Source: Thermogymnomonas acidicola JCM 13583
GTDB taxonomy: Archaea; Thermoplasmatota; Thermoplasmata; Thermoplasmatales; Thermoplasmataceae
Direction: 5' to 3'
Length of the DNA: 64,000 nucleotides
Assembly: GCF_001316105.1 (NCBI RefSeq)
Contig: NZ_BBCP01000006.1
Span: 56,398-120,397, forward strand
The translations under genes and the position numbers were made by a program. Numbering within the stretch: position 1 is the stretch's first letter; every line of letters begins with the position of its first letter. This document shows, piece after piece, positions 40,926 to 50,609 of this stretch. A model generated the notes under the pieces. It made no database searches, was not told where the DNA came from, and saw nothing but the letters and a program-made list of their open reading frames with translations.

Positions 40926-41708
40926 CTACTGGAGGTTCACGAGCATGCCACCGTCGGAGAGCAGGGAGGTGCCCGTGGTGTAGGTATTCTCGTCAGAAAG
41001 TAGGAAGAGTGCTGGGCCCACCATGTCCTCCGGGTCCCCCGAGCCTCCCAAGCACAGTCCTCTTCTCCATGTACCTCCTCTTCTCCTGGTCGCTCAGGTC
41101 TTCCCTGTTTATGTCAGTCACTATGGTACCTGGTTCCAGGGAGTTCACCAGTATGCCGTGGGGGGGACAGTGCTATGGCCAGGGAGTGCACCAGCCGTTC
41201 AGTGCAGACTTAGTTGGGGGGGTGTAGTGTGTCTGAAGCAGCCCCCCCCAACGTGGGCACTTATGGAGCTTATCATGAGTATCCTGCCCCCCCTCACCCC
41301 CCCGTGCGATACCATGTGCCTCGCGACAACCTGTGTAATGAGGAAGTGGCTCAGGAAGTTGACGTTCATGACCTTCACCAGGAGGTCCTTGTCTATCTCG
41401 AAGAATGGCTTGAATGGACAGATGCCGGCGTTGTTTACAAGCACGTCCACACCGCCCAGGAGTGAGATACACCTCTCAGCAAAGGGGACAGCCTCATCCA
41501 GGTTGGCCTGGTCCACACGAACCATGTAACCCTTCCTTCCGAGCCCCCCCTGCACCTCTCTCACAACTTCAGCCGCCTCCTTCTCTGAGGAAGAATAACC
41601 GATGCATACATCGGCACCTTCACGGGCCAGGCCTATTGCAATGGCCCTACCTATTCCACGAGAGCCACCGGTCACAATGGCCTTCTTACCCTCAAAACGG
41701 TGAGCCAC
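40926..41708 (-). CDS. SDR oxidoreductase, candidate L-rhamnose 1-dehydrogenase
   Basis: Short-chain dehydrogenase of about 250 residues: KAIVTGGSRGIGRAIAIGLA (cofactor fold), DVLVNNAGICPF, ILMISSISAHVGG (Ser), HYTPTKSALNG (Tyr and Lys of the catalytic set) and the end LFLLSDENTYTTGTSLLSDG. Thermoplasma has an SDR-type L-rhamnose dehydrogenase, and this is the only SDR in the cluster; acting on 2-keto-3-deoxy-L-rhamnonate is the alternative. GTG at 41708 or ATG at 41762. Breaks around 41161-41167, 41216-41222 and 41031-41044. Convergent with rhaM, one base apart. Confidence 0.75.
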
Positions 41709-41758
41709 GGCAATGGAAGGAGTAGGTGGGTAAAAACAGTTGTCCAGAAATGTACAGT

Positions 41759-42506
41759 TCACTCAAGCACGAACTCCACCCTCTTGTTCCTCTTGCCCTT
41801 GCTCTGTATCTTCGTCACCCTGATAGTCCCGACCTCCCTGGTGTTCGAGACGTGCGTGCCACCGTCTGCCTGCTCATCCAGGCCCTCAATCACTATTGTC
41901 CTCACGGTCTCCAGGCTGTTGAGCAGCTCCTTCCCGGGCTCAGTTCTCGCCAGGCCAGGCATCCTCAGGGCCTCCTCCCTGCTGATCAGCCTCTGGTAAA
42001 CCCTGTGGTCCTCGTGCGTTACCTGGTTAGCTCCTGCACAACACTCTCCACGAACTCCCTGGTGAAGTCCTCAACATCGATGTCAAATCTGGCCCTGTCC
42101 TGGTATATCTGGCTACCTGTGAGCATGCCCTGCGATGAATGCCTTGTTGCCACTATGCCATCTATTATGTGTATGGCAGTGTGGTAGCGCATGTGGGCGT
42201 ACCTCCTCTCCCAGTCTATCGTTCCGTGCACAGCCGCACCAGCACTGAACTGTGCAGGCCCATCCAGCAGGTGCAAGATGTCATCGCCCTGTTTCACAAC
42301 GTCCACAACCCTCACAGTGGTGCCGTTGAAGGAGAGGTTGCCGGTGTCGTTGGGCTGCCCCCCCCACCAGTGGGGGGGTAAAAGGCGGTGGCGTCAAGCA
42401 CCACTCCATCTTCTGAAACAGAGAGGACATGTGCATTGAACTCCTTCATGTACGGGTCTTCCCAGAAGAGCCTGCGCGTCATACCACAGGGTACACGTAC
42501 ATCCAA
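41759..42506 (-). CDS. alaX: Alanyl-tRNA editing protein AlaX
   Basis: Trans-editing hydrolase that clears misacylated tRNA-Ala. N-terminal [20 protein letters not shown] (after repair of two C/G runs at 42358-42364 and 42371-42377), zinc motif [10 protein letters not shown] (H-x3-H) near residue 115, and the C-terminal [16 protein letters not shown], where AlaX usually has Cys before GGTH and this protein has Asp. About 245 residues, AlaX-M/L type. ATG at 42506. One break near 42023, where [20 protein letters not shown] continues. Confidence 0.8.
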
Positions 42507-42595
42507 GAAATACTTTCATACTGAGGGATATTCCTAAACATAAATCAACAATTATGATTAACAAGTTTTTTATACTGAAATGAAATGCTTCACAC

Positions 42596-43261
42596 ATGGC
42601 TCTGATTAGGGATGAGGACAGGAAGTACCTGTCAGAGGAGTTTGAGAAGTACCTGAAGGACAAGGTTGACCTGGTCATTTTCAAGAGCGACTCCGAGGAC
42701 TGCAAGTACTGCGAGCAGACCGTTGAGATCGGAAAGGAGCTCGCATCCATAAACAGCAAGATCAACCTTATAGTCTATGACTTCAGCGATGAGAAGGCGA
42801 GGGAGGAGTACGGGGGGGTCACGAAGTACCCTGCTGTGGTGGTGGCAAAGAGCGGAGAGAAGGACGGGAGGATAAAGTACTACGGCCTGCCCTCTGGCTA
42901 TGAGTTCGGGTCTCTGGTGGAGGACATAAAGAACGTGTCCAGGGGGGGCGAGGCGCCAGTCTCGTCAAAGGCACTGGAAGTGATATCGAAGATTGACAAG
43001 CCCATAAAGATAAAGGTGTACGTGACACCCACATGCCCGTACTGCCCGAGGGCAGTGGGAACAGCGCACAAGTTCGCCATACTCAATAAGAACATAACCG
43101 GCGAGATGATCGAATCGCTGGAGTTCGAGAGTGAGGCCGAGGAGGTAGGGGGGGTATCGAGCGTGCCGCACGTCGTGATAAATGACGAGGTCCAGTTCGT
43201 CGGTGCCCTGCCGGACGACCAGTTTGCCCAGTACGTGAAGGAAGCCTACGAGAACGCATAA
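42596..43261 (+). CDS. Protein disulfide oxidoreductase (two-CXXC, thermophilic type)
   Basis: Intact 221 residues made of two thioredoxin-fold halves. Active sites CKYC (residues about 38-41) and CPYC (about 146-149: TPTCPYCPRAV); cis-Pro elements TKYPAVVVA and SSVPHVVIND follow. This archaeal PDO makes and isomerises disulfides in the cytosol of thermophiles. ATG at 42596 follows AACAAGTTTTTTATACTG, a TATA-like sequence. Followed by ACACTTTTTTATTCC at about 43278-43292, a likely terminator. Three runs add a Gly. Confidence 0.88.
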   Translation: MALIRDEDRKYLSEEFEKYLKDKVDLVIFKSDSEDCKYCEQTVEIGKELASINSKINLIVYDFSDEKAREEYGGVTKYPAVVVAKSGEKDGRIKYYGLPSGYEFGSLVEDIKNVSRGGEAPVSSKALEVISKIDKPIKIKVYVTPTCPYCPRAVGTAHKFAILNKNITGEMIESLEFESEAEEVGGVSSVPHVVINDEVQFVGALPDDQFAQYVKEAYENA

Positions 43262-43267
43262 GGGCGG

Positions 43268-43300
43268 AAACAGAAAAAAACACTTTTTTATTCCCCCATT
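43268..43300 (+). terminator. T-rich terminator after the disulfide oxidoreductase gene
   Basis: GAAACAGAAAAAAACACTTTTTTATTCCCCC lies 7-38 bases after the stop (quoted in two overlapping parts: GAAACAGAAAAAAAC and ACTTTTTTATTCC). Runs of T of this kind end transcription in archaea. It also sits just before the cyclase start at 43316. Confidence 0.4.
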
Positions 43301-43315
43301 CCACTTTAATACCAC

Positions 43316-44244
43316 ATGCCTGAGTGGTACGAAGGGGGGGACGGCTGGTTCCCCTCAGAGTTCGGCGCGAGCGACGAGATGGGCACCCTGAACCTCGTGG
43401 ACCAGAGGAAGGTCCTGCGGGCCCTCTCGATCCCGAAGAGGGGCAGGGTCTACAGGCTAGCACATGAGATATACAACGGCATGCCCGGAAGGACACAGTT
43501 CCATGGACCTTTCTTTTACCTCATTTCCCAGAGGGTCTACGACCACAGACCGCCTTTCAGGAAACCGGCGGTGAACAGGTTCGGTGGCGCTCTCGGGAGG
43601 CTCGAGATGAGCGACCACGCGGGGGGACTCACATAGACGCACTGAACCACATAGCGGTTGGCAACAGATATTACAACGGCATAGATGCCTTCGACGTCAC
43701 CGGCACACAGGGCACCACACGCCTTGGAATAGACAAAACGCCGCCCATCGTCACCAGGGGGGCATCATGGTGGATGTCGCATCGGCCCTTGGCGTGGACA
43801 TTCTGGAGAAAGGCCACGCAATCACTGTGGACGAGGCGAAGAGGTTCCTGAGGGACCACTCCCTGAGCATAGAGGCGGGAGACGCGGTCTTCTTCCACAC
43901 TGGGATCTCCAGGCTCTGGGAGAATCCCCCCTCTGAATACAACACATACTACGAATCATCGCCGGGCGTCGGGTACGAGCTGGCCAAGTACCTTGCGTCC
44001 CTCCATGTCTCTGTCGTTGGTGCGGACGTGCCGTCGACGGAGGTGGAGCCTGCGGAGATCGAGGGGGGGGCCAGGCTCCCTGTGCACCAGTACCTCATCG
44101 CGAAGAGCGGCATAAGGATGATAGACAACATGAAGCTAGACGAGGTCTCAAGGGACAGGGTCTATGAGTTCCTGTTCCTCTGCTCACCCCCTGCCATAAG
44201 GGGGTGGCACAGCCTCACCGGTTGCGCCCGTTGCGGTCTCATGA
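43316..44244 (+). CDS. Cyclase family protein (kynurenine formamidase-like)
   Basis: PF04199 metal hydrolase: SDHAGTHIDALNHIA contains the HxGTHxDxxxH metal motif (after removal of an extra run base), followed by GDAVFFHTG and VVGADVPSTEVEPAEI. About 305 residues. Members hydrolyse amides, lactones or cyclic compounds; the substrate is unknown. ATG at 43316. Breaks: about 43621-43627 (7 G), about 43758-43763 (6 G), and 44187-44205 (ACCCCCTG and GGGGGTGG), whose repair gives the end SPLPIRGGTASPVAPVAVS and a stop at 44242-44244. Confidence 0.78.
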
Positions 44245-44268
44245 TTATCTAAATTACAATTTAGATAA
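44245..44268. promoter_or_regulatory. 24-base perfect dyad before the SCP2 gene
   Basis: Arms TTATCTAAATT and AATTTAGATAA (11 bases each) are exact inverted copies around a central AC. The site starts one base after the cyclase stop and ends 32 bases before the SCP2 ATG at 44301, overlapping the position expected for BRE/TATA. It is the longest perfect A+T dyad I found in the window and looks like an operator for the SCP2-fatty acid gene pair. Confidence 0.6.
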
Positions 44269-44300
44269 AATTTGATATAACCTTATTTGTATCTCCATGC

Positions 44301-44639
44301 ATGGGTTCCAGAGACGTTCTTGCCAGCATAGTGGAGAAGGTGAACAGCAGCGGTATCGGTGAGAAGGAGCTCTCGGGCTTCAACAAGACGTTCCAGTTCA
44401 AGGTGTCCGATGCCTCGCCCTTCTATGTCAAGATCGAGAACGGTAAGGTCTCCCTCAACGACGGAGAGGCACAGTCCCCCCCAAGCGCTACAATTTCAGC
44501 TACGGATGCACTCCTGACAGACCTTTTCAACGGCAAGGTGGATGCGGTTGCGGCGTTCATGCAGGGCAAGCTCAGGGTGTCAGGCGATATATTCTCTGCC
44601 CAGAAGCTGACGAGCATAGTCGGGAAGTACAGGAAGTGA
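44301..44639 (+). CDS. SCP2 sterol-transfer family protein
   Basis: Intact 112 residues; FQFKVSDASPFYVKIENGK, DALLTDLFNGKVDAVAAFMQ and GKLRVSGDIFSAQKL match the SCP2 fold, which binds lipids or fatty acyl-CoA in a hydrophobic tunnel. It abuts the fused 3-hydroxyacyl-CoA dehydrogenase/hydratase gene (start follows the stop directly), suggesting a shared role in acyl-CoA metabolism. ATG at 44301. The run at about 44477-44483 adds one Pro (SPPSATISA). Confidence 0.82.
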   Translation: MGSRDVLASIVEKVNSSGIGEKELSGFNKTFQFKVSDASPFYVKIENGKVSLNDGEAQSPPSATISATDALLTDLFNGKVDAVAAFMQGKLRVSGDIFSAQKLTSIVGKYRK

Positions 44640-46663
44640 ATGTACATGCCTGAGAAGGCTGCGGTGATAGGCGCCGGCACCATGGGGGGGCACGGCATAG
44701 CGGAGGTATTCGCCCTGGCAGGCTACCATGTCGGCTTGACTGATGCCTACCCTGAGGCCCTGGAGAAGGCCAAGGTCTCCATAAGGGACAGCCTCTCGCG
44801 CCTTGTGAAGTCCTCAAAGATCACACAGGAGGCTGCGGAGCAGGTTTTCTCAAGGATATCCTTCGTGGGCACGGTGAGGGAAGCGGTGGAGGGGGGGGCG
44901 TCCATCGTCATAGAGGCCGTACCGGAAATAGAGGAACTGAAGAAGAAGGTCTTCTCCCAGCTGGACGAGCTCACGGGAAGCAGCGTCATACTTGCATCGA
45001 ACACCTCCAACATCAGGATAACGTCCATAGCCGAGGGCCTCAGGCACCCGGAGAGGGTGGTGGGCATGCACTTCTTCAACCCGCCCGTGGTGCTCAAGCT
45101 GGTTGAGGTCATAAAGGGGGGGAGAAGACATCGGACGAGGCCTTTGAGAATGCGTACAGGATAGTGGAGAAGATAGGGAAAACGCCCATAAGGGTCATGA
45201 AGGACACGCCTGGCTTCGTGGTCAACAGGGTGAATGCGCCGGAGTCACTGTTCTTCTGCCTCCTCCTGGAGAAGGGCATGGCCAAGCCGGAGGAGGTTGA
45301 TGCGTTTGCCAGGGGGGGGCAGGGGGGGCCCCCCATGGGGGGGCCGTACGAGCTCATGGACTACGTCGGCATAGACACTGTCGTCCACTCCCTTGACTAC
45401 TACGCCAGGACACTGAGCCCTGACTATGGCAAGTGCAGGCTCTTCCACAGTATGGTGGAGAAGGGCATGCTGGGTGCCAAGACAGGCAGGGGGGGGTTCT
45501 ACGAGTGGAAGGACCACAGGGCAGGTACCAAAGGCAAAGCAGCAGAGAACATTGACCTCCTCGACGTGCTTGCCCTCGAGGTGAACGAGGCGGTCAAGCT
45601 CATAGAGGACGCCATATCCTCTCCGGAAGACATAGAGGCTGGAGTGAAGCTGGGCATGAACAGGCCATTCGGCCCAATTTCGGTTGCCTCAAGCCTAACG
45701 AACGCAGAGATAAGGGCCAAGCTCCAGAAGCTGCACGAGACGTTCGGTGTGGACGTGTTCGCCCCGGCAAAGTCAATAGCGGAGGGCAGGCTGAGGGAGA
45801 TCATACAGTCAAAGCCGGCAGCTCAGGAGAAGAAAGAGGAGAGAGCTGAAGCAGGTGGTGGGGGGGTTGGGACAGCTGCGAAGTACCTTAAGGTGGACAG
45901 GCCCTCCAGCAGGGTGGCCAGGATAATGATATCGAACACCAGGAACAACCTGATCAACCACGAGGTACTGACGGAACTGGAGGAGGAACTGAACAGGCTC
46001 TGGAACGACAGGGAGGTCGTCTCGATCATCATCACCGGCGAGGGAAAGAACACGTCCGCAGGAGCGCAGCTGACCCAGTACTTCTCGGGGGGGCCAGTGG
46101 ACTTCATGGAGGCCTCGAGGAAGGGTGAGAGGGTCTACAAGCTGCTGCAGGAGATCCCAAAGATAACGATAGCGGAGATGAAGGGTTACACCCTCGGTGG
46201 AGGCTTCGAGCTCTCGCTCTCCTGCGACCTGCGGGTCGCCTCAGAGGACCTAGTGGCAGGTTTCCCGGAGGTCACGCTTGGCCTCGTGCCGGGCTGGAGC
46301 GGCTCGCAGAGGCTTGCCAGGCTTGTGGGCATATCGAGGGCCATGCAGTACATCCTGACCGGGGGGGACAGGAGGGGGGGTGCAAGCGAGCTTGTGGCGG
46401 ACGGCCTGATCTACAGGGTCTTCCCGCCAGAGAGTGTGGACGAGGAGACGGTGAAGCTCGCATCCGAGCTAGCCTCCAGGGTCTCGCCTGTGGCTGCAGC
46501 AGCGGCCAAGCGCCTGGTCAACAGGGGGGGCGCCGATGTGGCCTATGACAGCGGCCTTGAAATGGAGGCCATGGCCATGGGCATGCTGTACGGTACCGAG
46601 GACCTGAAGGAGGGCATCTCCGCGTTCCTCCAGAAGAGGAAGCCTGAGTTCAAGGGCCGCTGA
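44640..46663 (+). CDS. 3-Hydroxyacyl-CoA dehydrogenase/enoyl-CoA hydratase fusion
   Basis: N-terminal NAD-dependent dehydrogenase (AAVIGAGTMGHGIAEVFALA; SNTSNIRITSIAEGLRHPER; VGMHFFNPPVVLKLVE with the catalytic His; PMGPYELMDYVGID) and C-terminal crotonase domain (IITGEGKNTSAGAQLTQYFS, ITIAEMKGYTLGGGFELSLS, GLVPGWSGSQRLARLVG). About 670 residues. Archaeal fusions of this order serve beta-oxidation or the crotonyl-CoA to acetoacetyl-CoA steps. One break at 45116-45122 (7 G). Many runs add residues: GTMGGHG (44684-44690) and the very dense 45312-45342 segment, where FARGGQGGPPMGGPYE should be shorter by four residues. Confidence 0.88.
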
Positions 46664-47882
46664 CGGTGGCCCTCACCTTCAACTTTTCCTTAAGGAAGAC
46701 GGATATATCCACAACCCTCTCGCTTTTTTTTAGGTTGCTGAAGCATATTGGGCATGCTGTGATTATCCTGCCGTTCCCCGCCTCAGAGAGCTCCCTGTAC
46801 CTCTCTTCCGACACCTTTTCCGCCATCTCCGGAAAGAGGAGCTCGTCCGGCCCTCCGCAGCAGAAGACGTTCCTGCCGCTCCTCGGCGGCAGCTTCACCC
46901 TGGCGGCCTTTGAAAGCGCAATGTGCGCCCCCCCACGGTAGTCCATGTGCAGGACGAAGTGGCAGGGCTCGTGGAAAACAACCTCCTCGTCCTGCTCGAA
47001 CTCAAGGGCGCTGAGGAGGTCTAGGTAGTATGTGACCTCGAAGTCAAAACGATCCACGAACTTCGGGTACGCATTCAACAGCAGGTCGTAGGTGTGCGGG
47101 TCGGTCACTATTATCCTCCTTATGCCCATCTTCCTGAACTCATCGCACACGGAGTTCGCGTACGTCCTGAACTCCCCGTAGTAGCCCAGGTCATAGAGGA
47201 ACGTGCCGGGGTAAGGTTCGCTAGACCCCCCCAGGAACCTGAACTTCACACCGGCCTCCCTCAGCAGGAACTTTATGCTCTCCACGGAGGCCTGCATCTC
47301 CCTATCGACTTCCTCATCAGGCCTCTGCCTCAGGAGCCTGATGAGGAAAGGCATGCGTGCCACTATGCCAGCATTCCTCTCCGTGGCCTTCTCGCCGAGC
47401 CTTTTCCTGAGCTCCACGAGCACCTTACTGTAGCCCATTGTCTGGTACATCCTTCCAGTGTAGAGCAGCGTGTCGCCATCGCCTTCGCCCTCATCGCTGA
47501 AATCTGCGCCTATGGGGTTCCTGTACCTCATCGTCAGCCTCACGACCATGTCTCCGACCCTCTTCCTGTTCTCCCTGCCACCGCCCTCGACCAGCACTGC
47601 CCTGGCCAGCTCGCTAACCCTGCCGGCATTCACACCTGCTGGGCAGACCTGAAGGCAGGCGAAGCAGTCCAGGCAGGAATAGAAGGAATTAGCGTATCCT
47701 GGCGATACAGAACCCTTCTCCCTCTTCTCCCTCACCATCTCCCTTGCAATTATCACCCTGCCCCCCCTGGCACCCATGGCTGCCCTGTAGCCCGATGCCC
47801 TGTATGTCGGGCACACGCTCTCACAGAATCCGCAGCTGATGCACCTCTCACTCTCCTTGACCAGTTCCTCAAGTACGTTCAA
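46650..47882 (-). CDS. glcF: GlcF/GlpC-like Fe-S subunit of a 2-hydroxyacid dehydrogenase
   Basis: Intact 410 residues. Two ferredoxin motifs CISCGFCESVCPTYRASG and CLDCFACLQVCPAGVNAG, then CCG domains with FHEPCHFVLHMDYRG, VFCCGGPDELLFPE and ITACPICFSNLKKSE. It receives electrons from the FAD subunit encoded directly upstream. TTG at 47882 overlaps the GlcD stop by four bases. Three runs on the plus strand (46928-46933, 47226-47232, 47761-47767) add a Gly. The stop overlaps the end of the convergent fusion gene by 14 bases. Confidence 0.85.
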   Translation of the reverse strand: MNVLEELVKESERCISCGFCESVCPTYRASGYRAAMGARGGRVIIAREMVREKREKGSVSPGYANSFYSCLDCFACLQVCPAGVNAGRVSELARAVLVEGGGRENRKRVGDMVVRLTMRYRNPIGADFSDEGEGDGDTLLYTGRMYQTMGYSKVLVELRKRLGEKATERNAGIVARMPFLIRLLRQRPDEEVDREMQASVESIKFLLREAGVKFRFLGGSSEPYPGTFLYDLGYYGEFRTYANSVCDEFRKMGIRRIIVTDPHTYDLLLNAYPKFVDRFDFEVTYYLDLLSALEFEQDEEVVFHEPCHFVLHMDYRGGAHIALSKAARVKLPPRSGRNVFCCGGPDELLFPEMAEKVSEERYRELSEAGNGRIITACPICFSNLKKSERVVDISVFLKEKLKVRATVSGP

Positions 47883-49305
47883 GGAAACACCTTCCCCCCC
47901 CTGTTGAGGATGCCCTTTGGATCGAAGGTGGCCTTGATTGCCCTCATGATGTCGATGACGTATTCGGAATCCCTCATCCTGAGCTCCTCCCTCAGCAGCC
48001 CGATCTTCTCCATCCCTATCCCGTGCTCCGCAGAGACTGAGCCCTCAAGGCTGACCGCTATCCTCCCGATCTCCAACTGTAACCTGTCCACTTCCTCCAT
48101 TACCTCCCTCTTCCCGGGGTCGGCGTAGAGGTTAATGTGTATGTTCCCGTCCCCCCCGATGTGCCCGAAGAGGGAGGCCCTGAAGCCCCCCCTCTCCCTT
48201 ATCAGGTCCCTTATCCTCCTGAGCGCCTCCGGCAGCCTGCTGGCCGGGACCACAACGTCTCCGATTATGACCCTCTCTGAACTGTCCTTCCTCTCTTCGA
48301 GGAGCGATGAGTATGCGCCCTTCCTGGCCGCATACATCCTCTCCATCTCCTCCCGGTCTGTGGTGTAGCTTATCTGGCTCGGTGAGAACTCCCCCCCTAT
48401 GATCCCCCCCACTGCCTCCTCAAGTTCCCTCTTGAGGCTCTCCCTCGTGGAAGCTATGTCCACCAGCAGGAGGTATTCTGCGTCCTGTGGGAACCTTATA
48501 CCCTGGTGTGCTCCAGCGAGTCCATCGCTATGCGGTCAAGGAACTCCGCTATCATAGGCACCTTCCCCCCTCTTCTTCAGCTCCGCAGTTGCGAGACCAA
48601 CGCTCTCTATCCTGTCGAAGTAAGCGGATATCCTGCCCCCCCTGGCCTCGGGAAGGGGCCAGATCTTGAGGACAGCCTTCGTGATCACACCAAGCGTCCC
48701 CCCTCTGATCCAACGAAAAGGGCTGTCAGGTCATAGCCGGACGTCCTCTTCAGTGTCTTTCCCCCCCCGAGCCAGAGCACCTTACCGTTCGGTATGACCA
48801 CCTCAAGCCCCCCCAGCACCCAGTTCTTCGTAGTCCCGTACATCGCTGCCCTGAGGCCACCCGCGTTGGTCGAGATGCTACCGCCAACGGTGGCAGCCAT
48901 GGAACTGGCGGGGTCCGGCGGGTAGAAGTGCCCGTACCTGGAGAGTTCGCTGTTAAGCCTGTCTAGCCTCACGCCAGGCTCGACAACCGCGTACTTGTCA
49001 TCGGTCCTGATCTCCAGTATCCTGTCGAACCTGGCCATGCTGAGGACGACGCTCCCCCCCTCAACCGGTATCGAGGCGCCGGTCAGTGATGTTCCGCCTC
49101 CCCCCCTCACGACAACCGGCACGTCATTGTCGTTGCAGAACCTCAGGATCCTGGAGACCTGATCCACGGTATTTGGTATGCACACGGCCTCTGGCATCTG
49201 CCCCCCCGGAAAGTAAGAGGCATCGCTCATGTAAGGTATCATCTCCTTCTCATCAGTGATGATGGCGTCTCCGAGTTCTGCCTTAAGTGAAGATATGCCG
49301 GGCAT
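47879..49305 (-). CDS. glcD: GlcD-like FAD-linked D-lactate/glycolate dehydrogenase
   Basis: FAD-binding (PCMH) domain: VVVRGGGTSLTGASIPVEGS, DPASSMAATVGGSISTNAGG, RAAMYGTTKNWVLGLEVVIP, and a C-terminal FAD oxidase domain with FGHIGGDGNIHINLY and EHGIGMEK. About 465 residues. Oxidises a 2-hydroxyacid such as D-lactate or glycolate and passes electrons to GlcF. The ATG at 49305 (MPGISSLKAELGDAIITDEK) gives a normal length; an in-frame ATG exists at 49371. Breaks near 48695-48710, 48563-48569 and 48490-48505. Its regulation together with the L-lactate Lut genes is unknown. Confidence 0.83.
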
Positions 49306-49484
49306 CCTGCATTTAACATGTTTTCCGGGGATTTTACATTTCTCATATGGCGTTGCATACAGTTCCTGCATTCTCTGGAACTGTTTCTAAGGTAACCACC
49401 GAAAGCCCCTCTCTTCTCCACCTCTCGGCCAGGGAGCGGCCTGGCAGCTCACTAGCTTTTATACAATGCGGGATTCAAGAGGTG

Positions 49485-49703
49485 ATGAACGTCAGCGACC
49501 TCATCGGCCGCAGGGTACGTGCACTGATCCTCGGGCAGTACCAGGAGAGCCTTACACCCGAGATGTACTTCAGGGGGGGCACACTGGTGGGGGGGTTTGA
49601 CCAGGGCATCTTCATGATCAGGAACGAGGAACAGAGGGTCGTGACTTGCATACCATCAGGGCAATGCCTCCTCATAGCGCTGGAGGGGGCAGGAGTGAGA
49701 TGA
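49485..49703 (+). CDS. Small hypothetical protein
   Basis: 72 residues, MNVSDLIGRRVRALILGQYQ, SLTPEMYFRGGTLVGGFDQG, then IFMIRNEEQRVVTCIPSGQC. Compact beta-rich composition recalls Sm-like or small barrel proteins, but I do not recognise the family. ATG at 49485 is preceded by AAGAGGTG and a TTTTATAC box; the stop overlaps the MscS start (ATGA), so it is probably translated with the channel gene. Confidence 0.55.
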   Translation: MNVSDLIGRRVRALILGQYQESLTPEMYFRGGTLVGGFDQGIFMIRNEEQRVVTCIPSGQCLLIALEGAGVR

Positions 49704-50609
49704 GCCCGGGCACAAGGATCGCATACCTCGTTCTGGCCCTTGCGGTAATCGCCTCATTCCTCTACTACTATGCGAGGATCGTTACAGTTATCCCGGGAAG
49801 GTATATAGTTTACCTGGACGCAGCCCTTGTGGTGGCCTCTTCTATCGTCGTTCTCAGGGCCCTCAGGCCCGTGGTGCGTGGCATGGCGGGCAGGGCCATA
49901 GGCGGGAGCGGCGCATCCCTCGCCACATTCATACTGGACAGCGTGGTCTACTTCCTGATGGCAGCGGCGGTCCTGTCTCTCTTCGGCATAAACGTCTACC
50001 AGGTCATACTCGGCAGCGCGTTCCTGGCCGCTGTCCTGGGCCTTGCAACCCAGAGTGTGCTGTCAAACTTGCTCACAGGCCTAATGATTGAGGTGGCCAG
50101 GCCATTCCGGGTGGGAGACGATGTGTTCATCTCGACCGCAACATCGGGCAGCAACTACATGACCTTCCAGTATCCCGTGATCGCACCCAAGTACTTTTCA
50201 TCAGACGGCATGTACTCGCAGGGCGTCAGGGGGGGAAGGGTTGTAAACATATCCCTGAACTACACGTACCTGCAGTCCGCTGACGGGACTCTGACCGTGA
50301 TACCGAACGGCAACATGGTGTACGGCGCTGTAGCCTCCTGGGGGGGAAGGCCAGGGCCTCGGCAATAAGGTACGAGGTACCGAAGAGCGTTGACCCTGTT
50401 AAACTGAGATCCTCTCTGGAAGGCGCACTCTGTGCTGGCATCCAGGATGGGGGGAGAACAGGGCTGAAATACTCATAGATGAGACAACACTGAATACGTA
50501 CGTGATTTTGATAAGGCTCTGGGGAGACATGAGGGAGCAGGCCATGAACAGGGCGATGGCCGTGATGGAGGGTTTTAGGGCCAGGCCCATGGGCCTCAAC
50601 AGTGGATGA
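49700..50609 (+). CDS. MscS-family mechanosensitive channel 1
   Basis: Three N-terminal helices, then the MscS pore helix region YQVILGSAFLAAVLGLATQS and VLSNLLTGLMIEVARPFRVG. The beta domain carries an insertion YPVIAPKYFSSDGMYSQGVR between GDDVFI and RVVNISLNYTYL. About 300 residues. Releases solutes on osmotic downshock. Breaks at about 50340-50346 (KARASAIRYEVPKSV) and about 50449-50454 (6 or so G; NRAEILIDETTLNTYVILI follows). The stop overlaps the next gene's ATG (ATGA). Confidence 0.8.

Noticed and set aside
45312..45342. Glycine-rich FARGGQGGPPMGGP segment as a novel loop in the dehydrogenase
   Set aside because: Every extra residue sits in a 7-base run; the repaired sequence matches the normal PMGPxEL motif.
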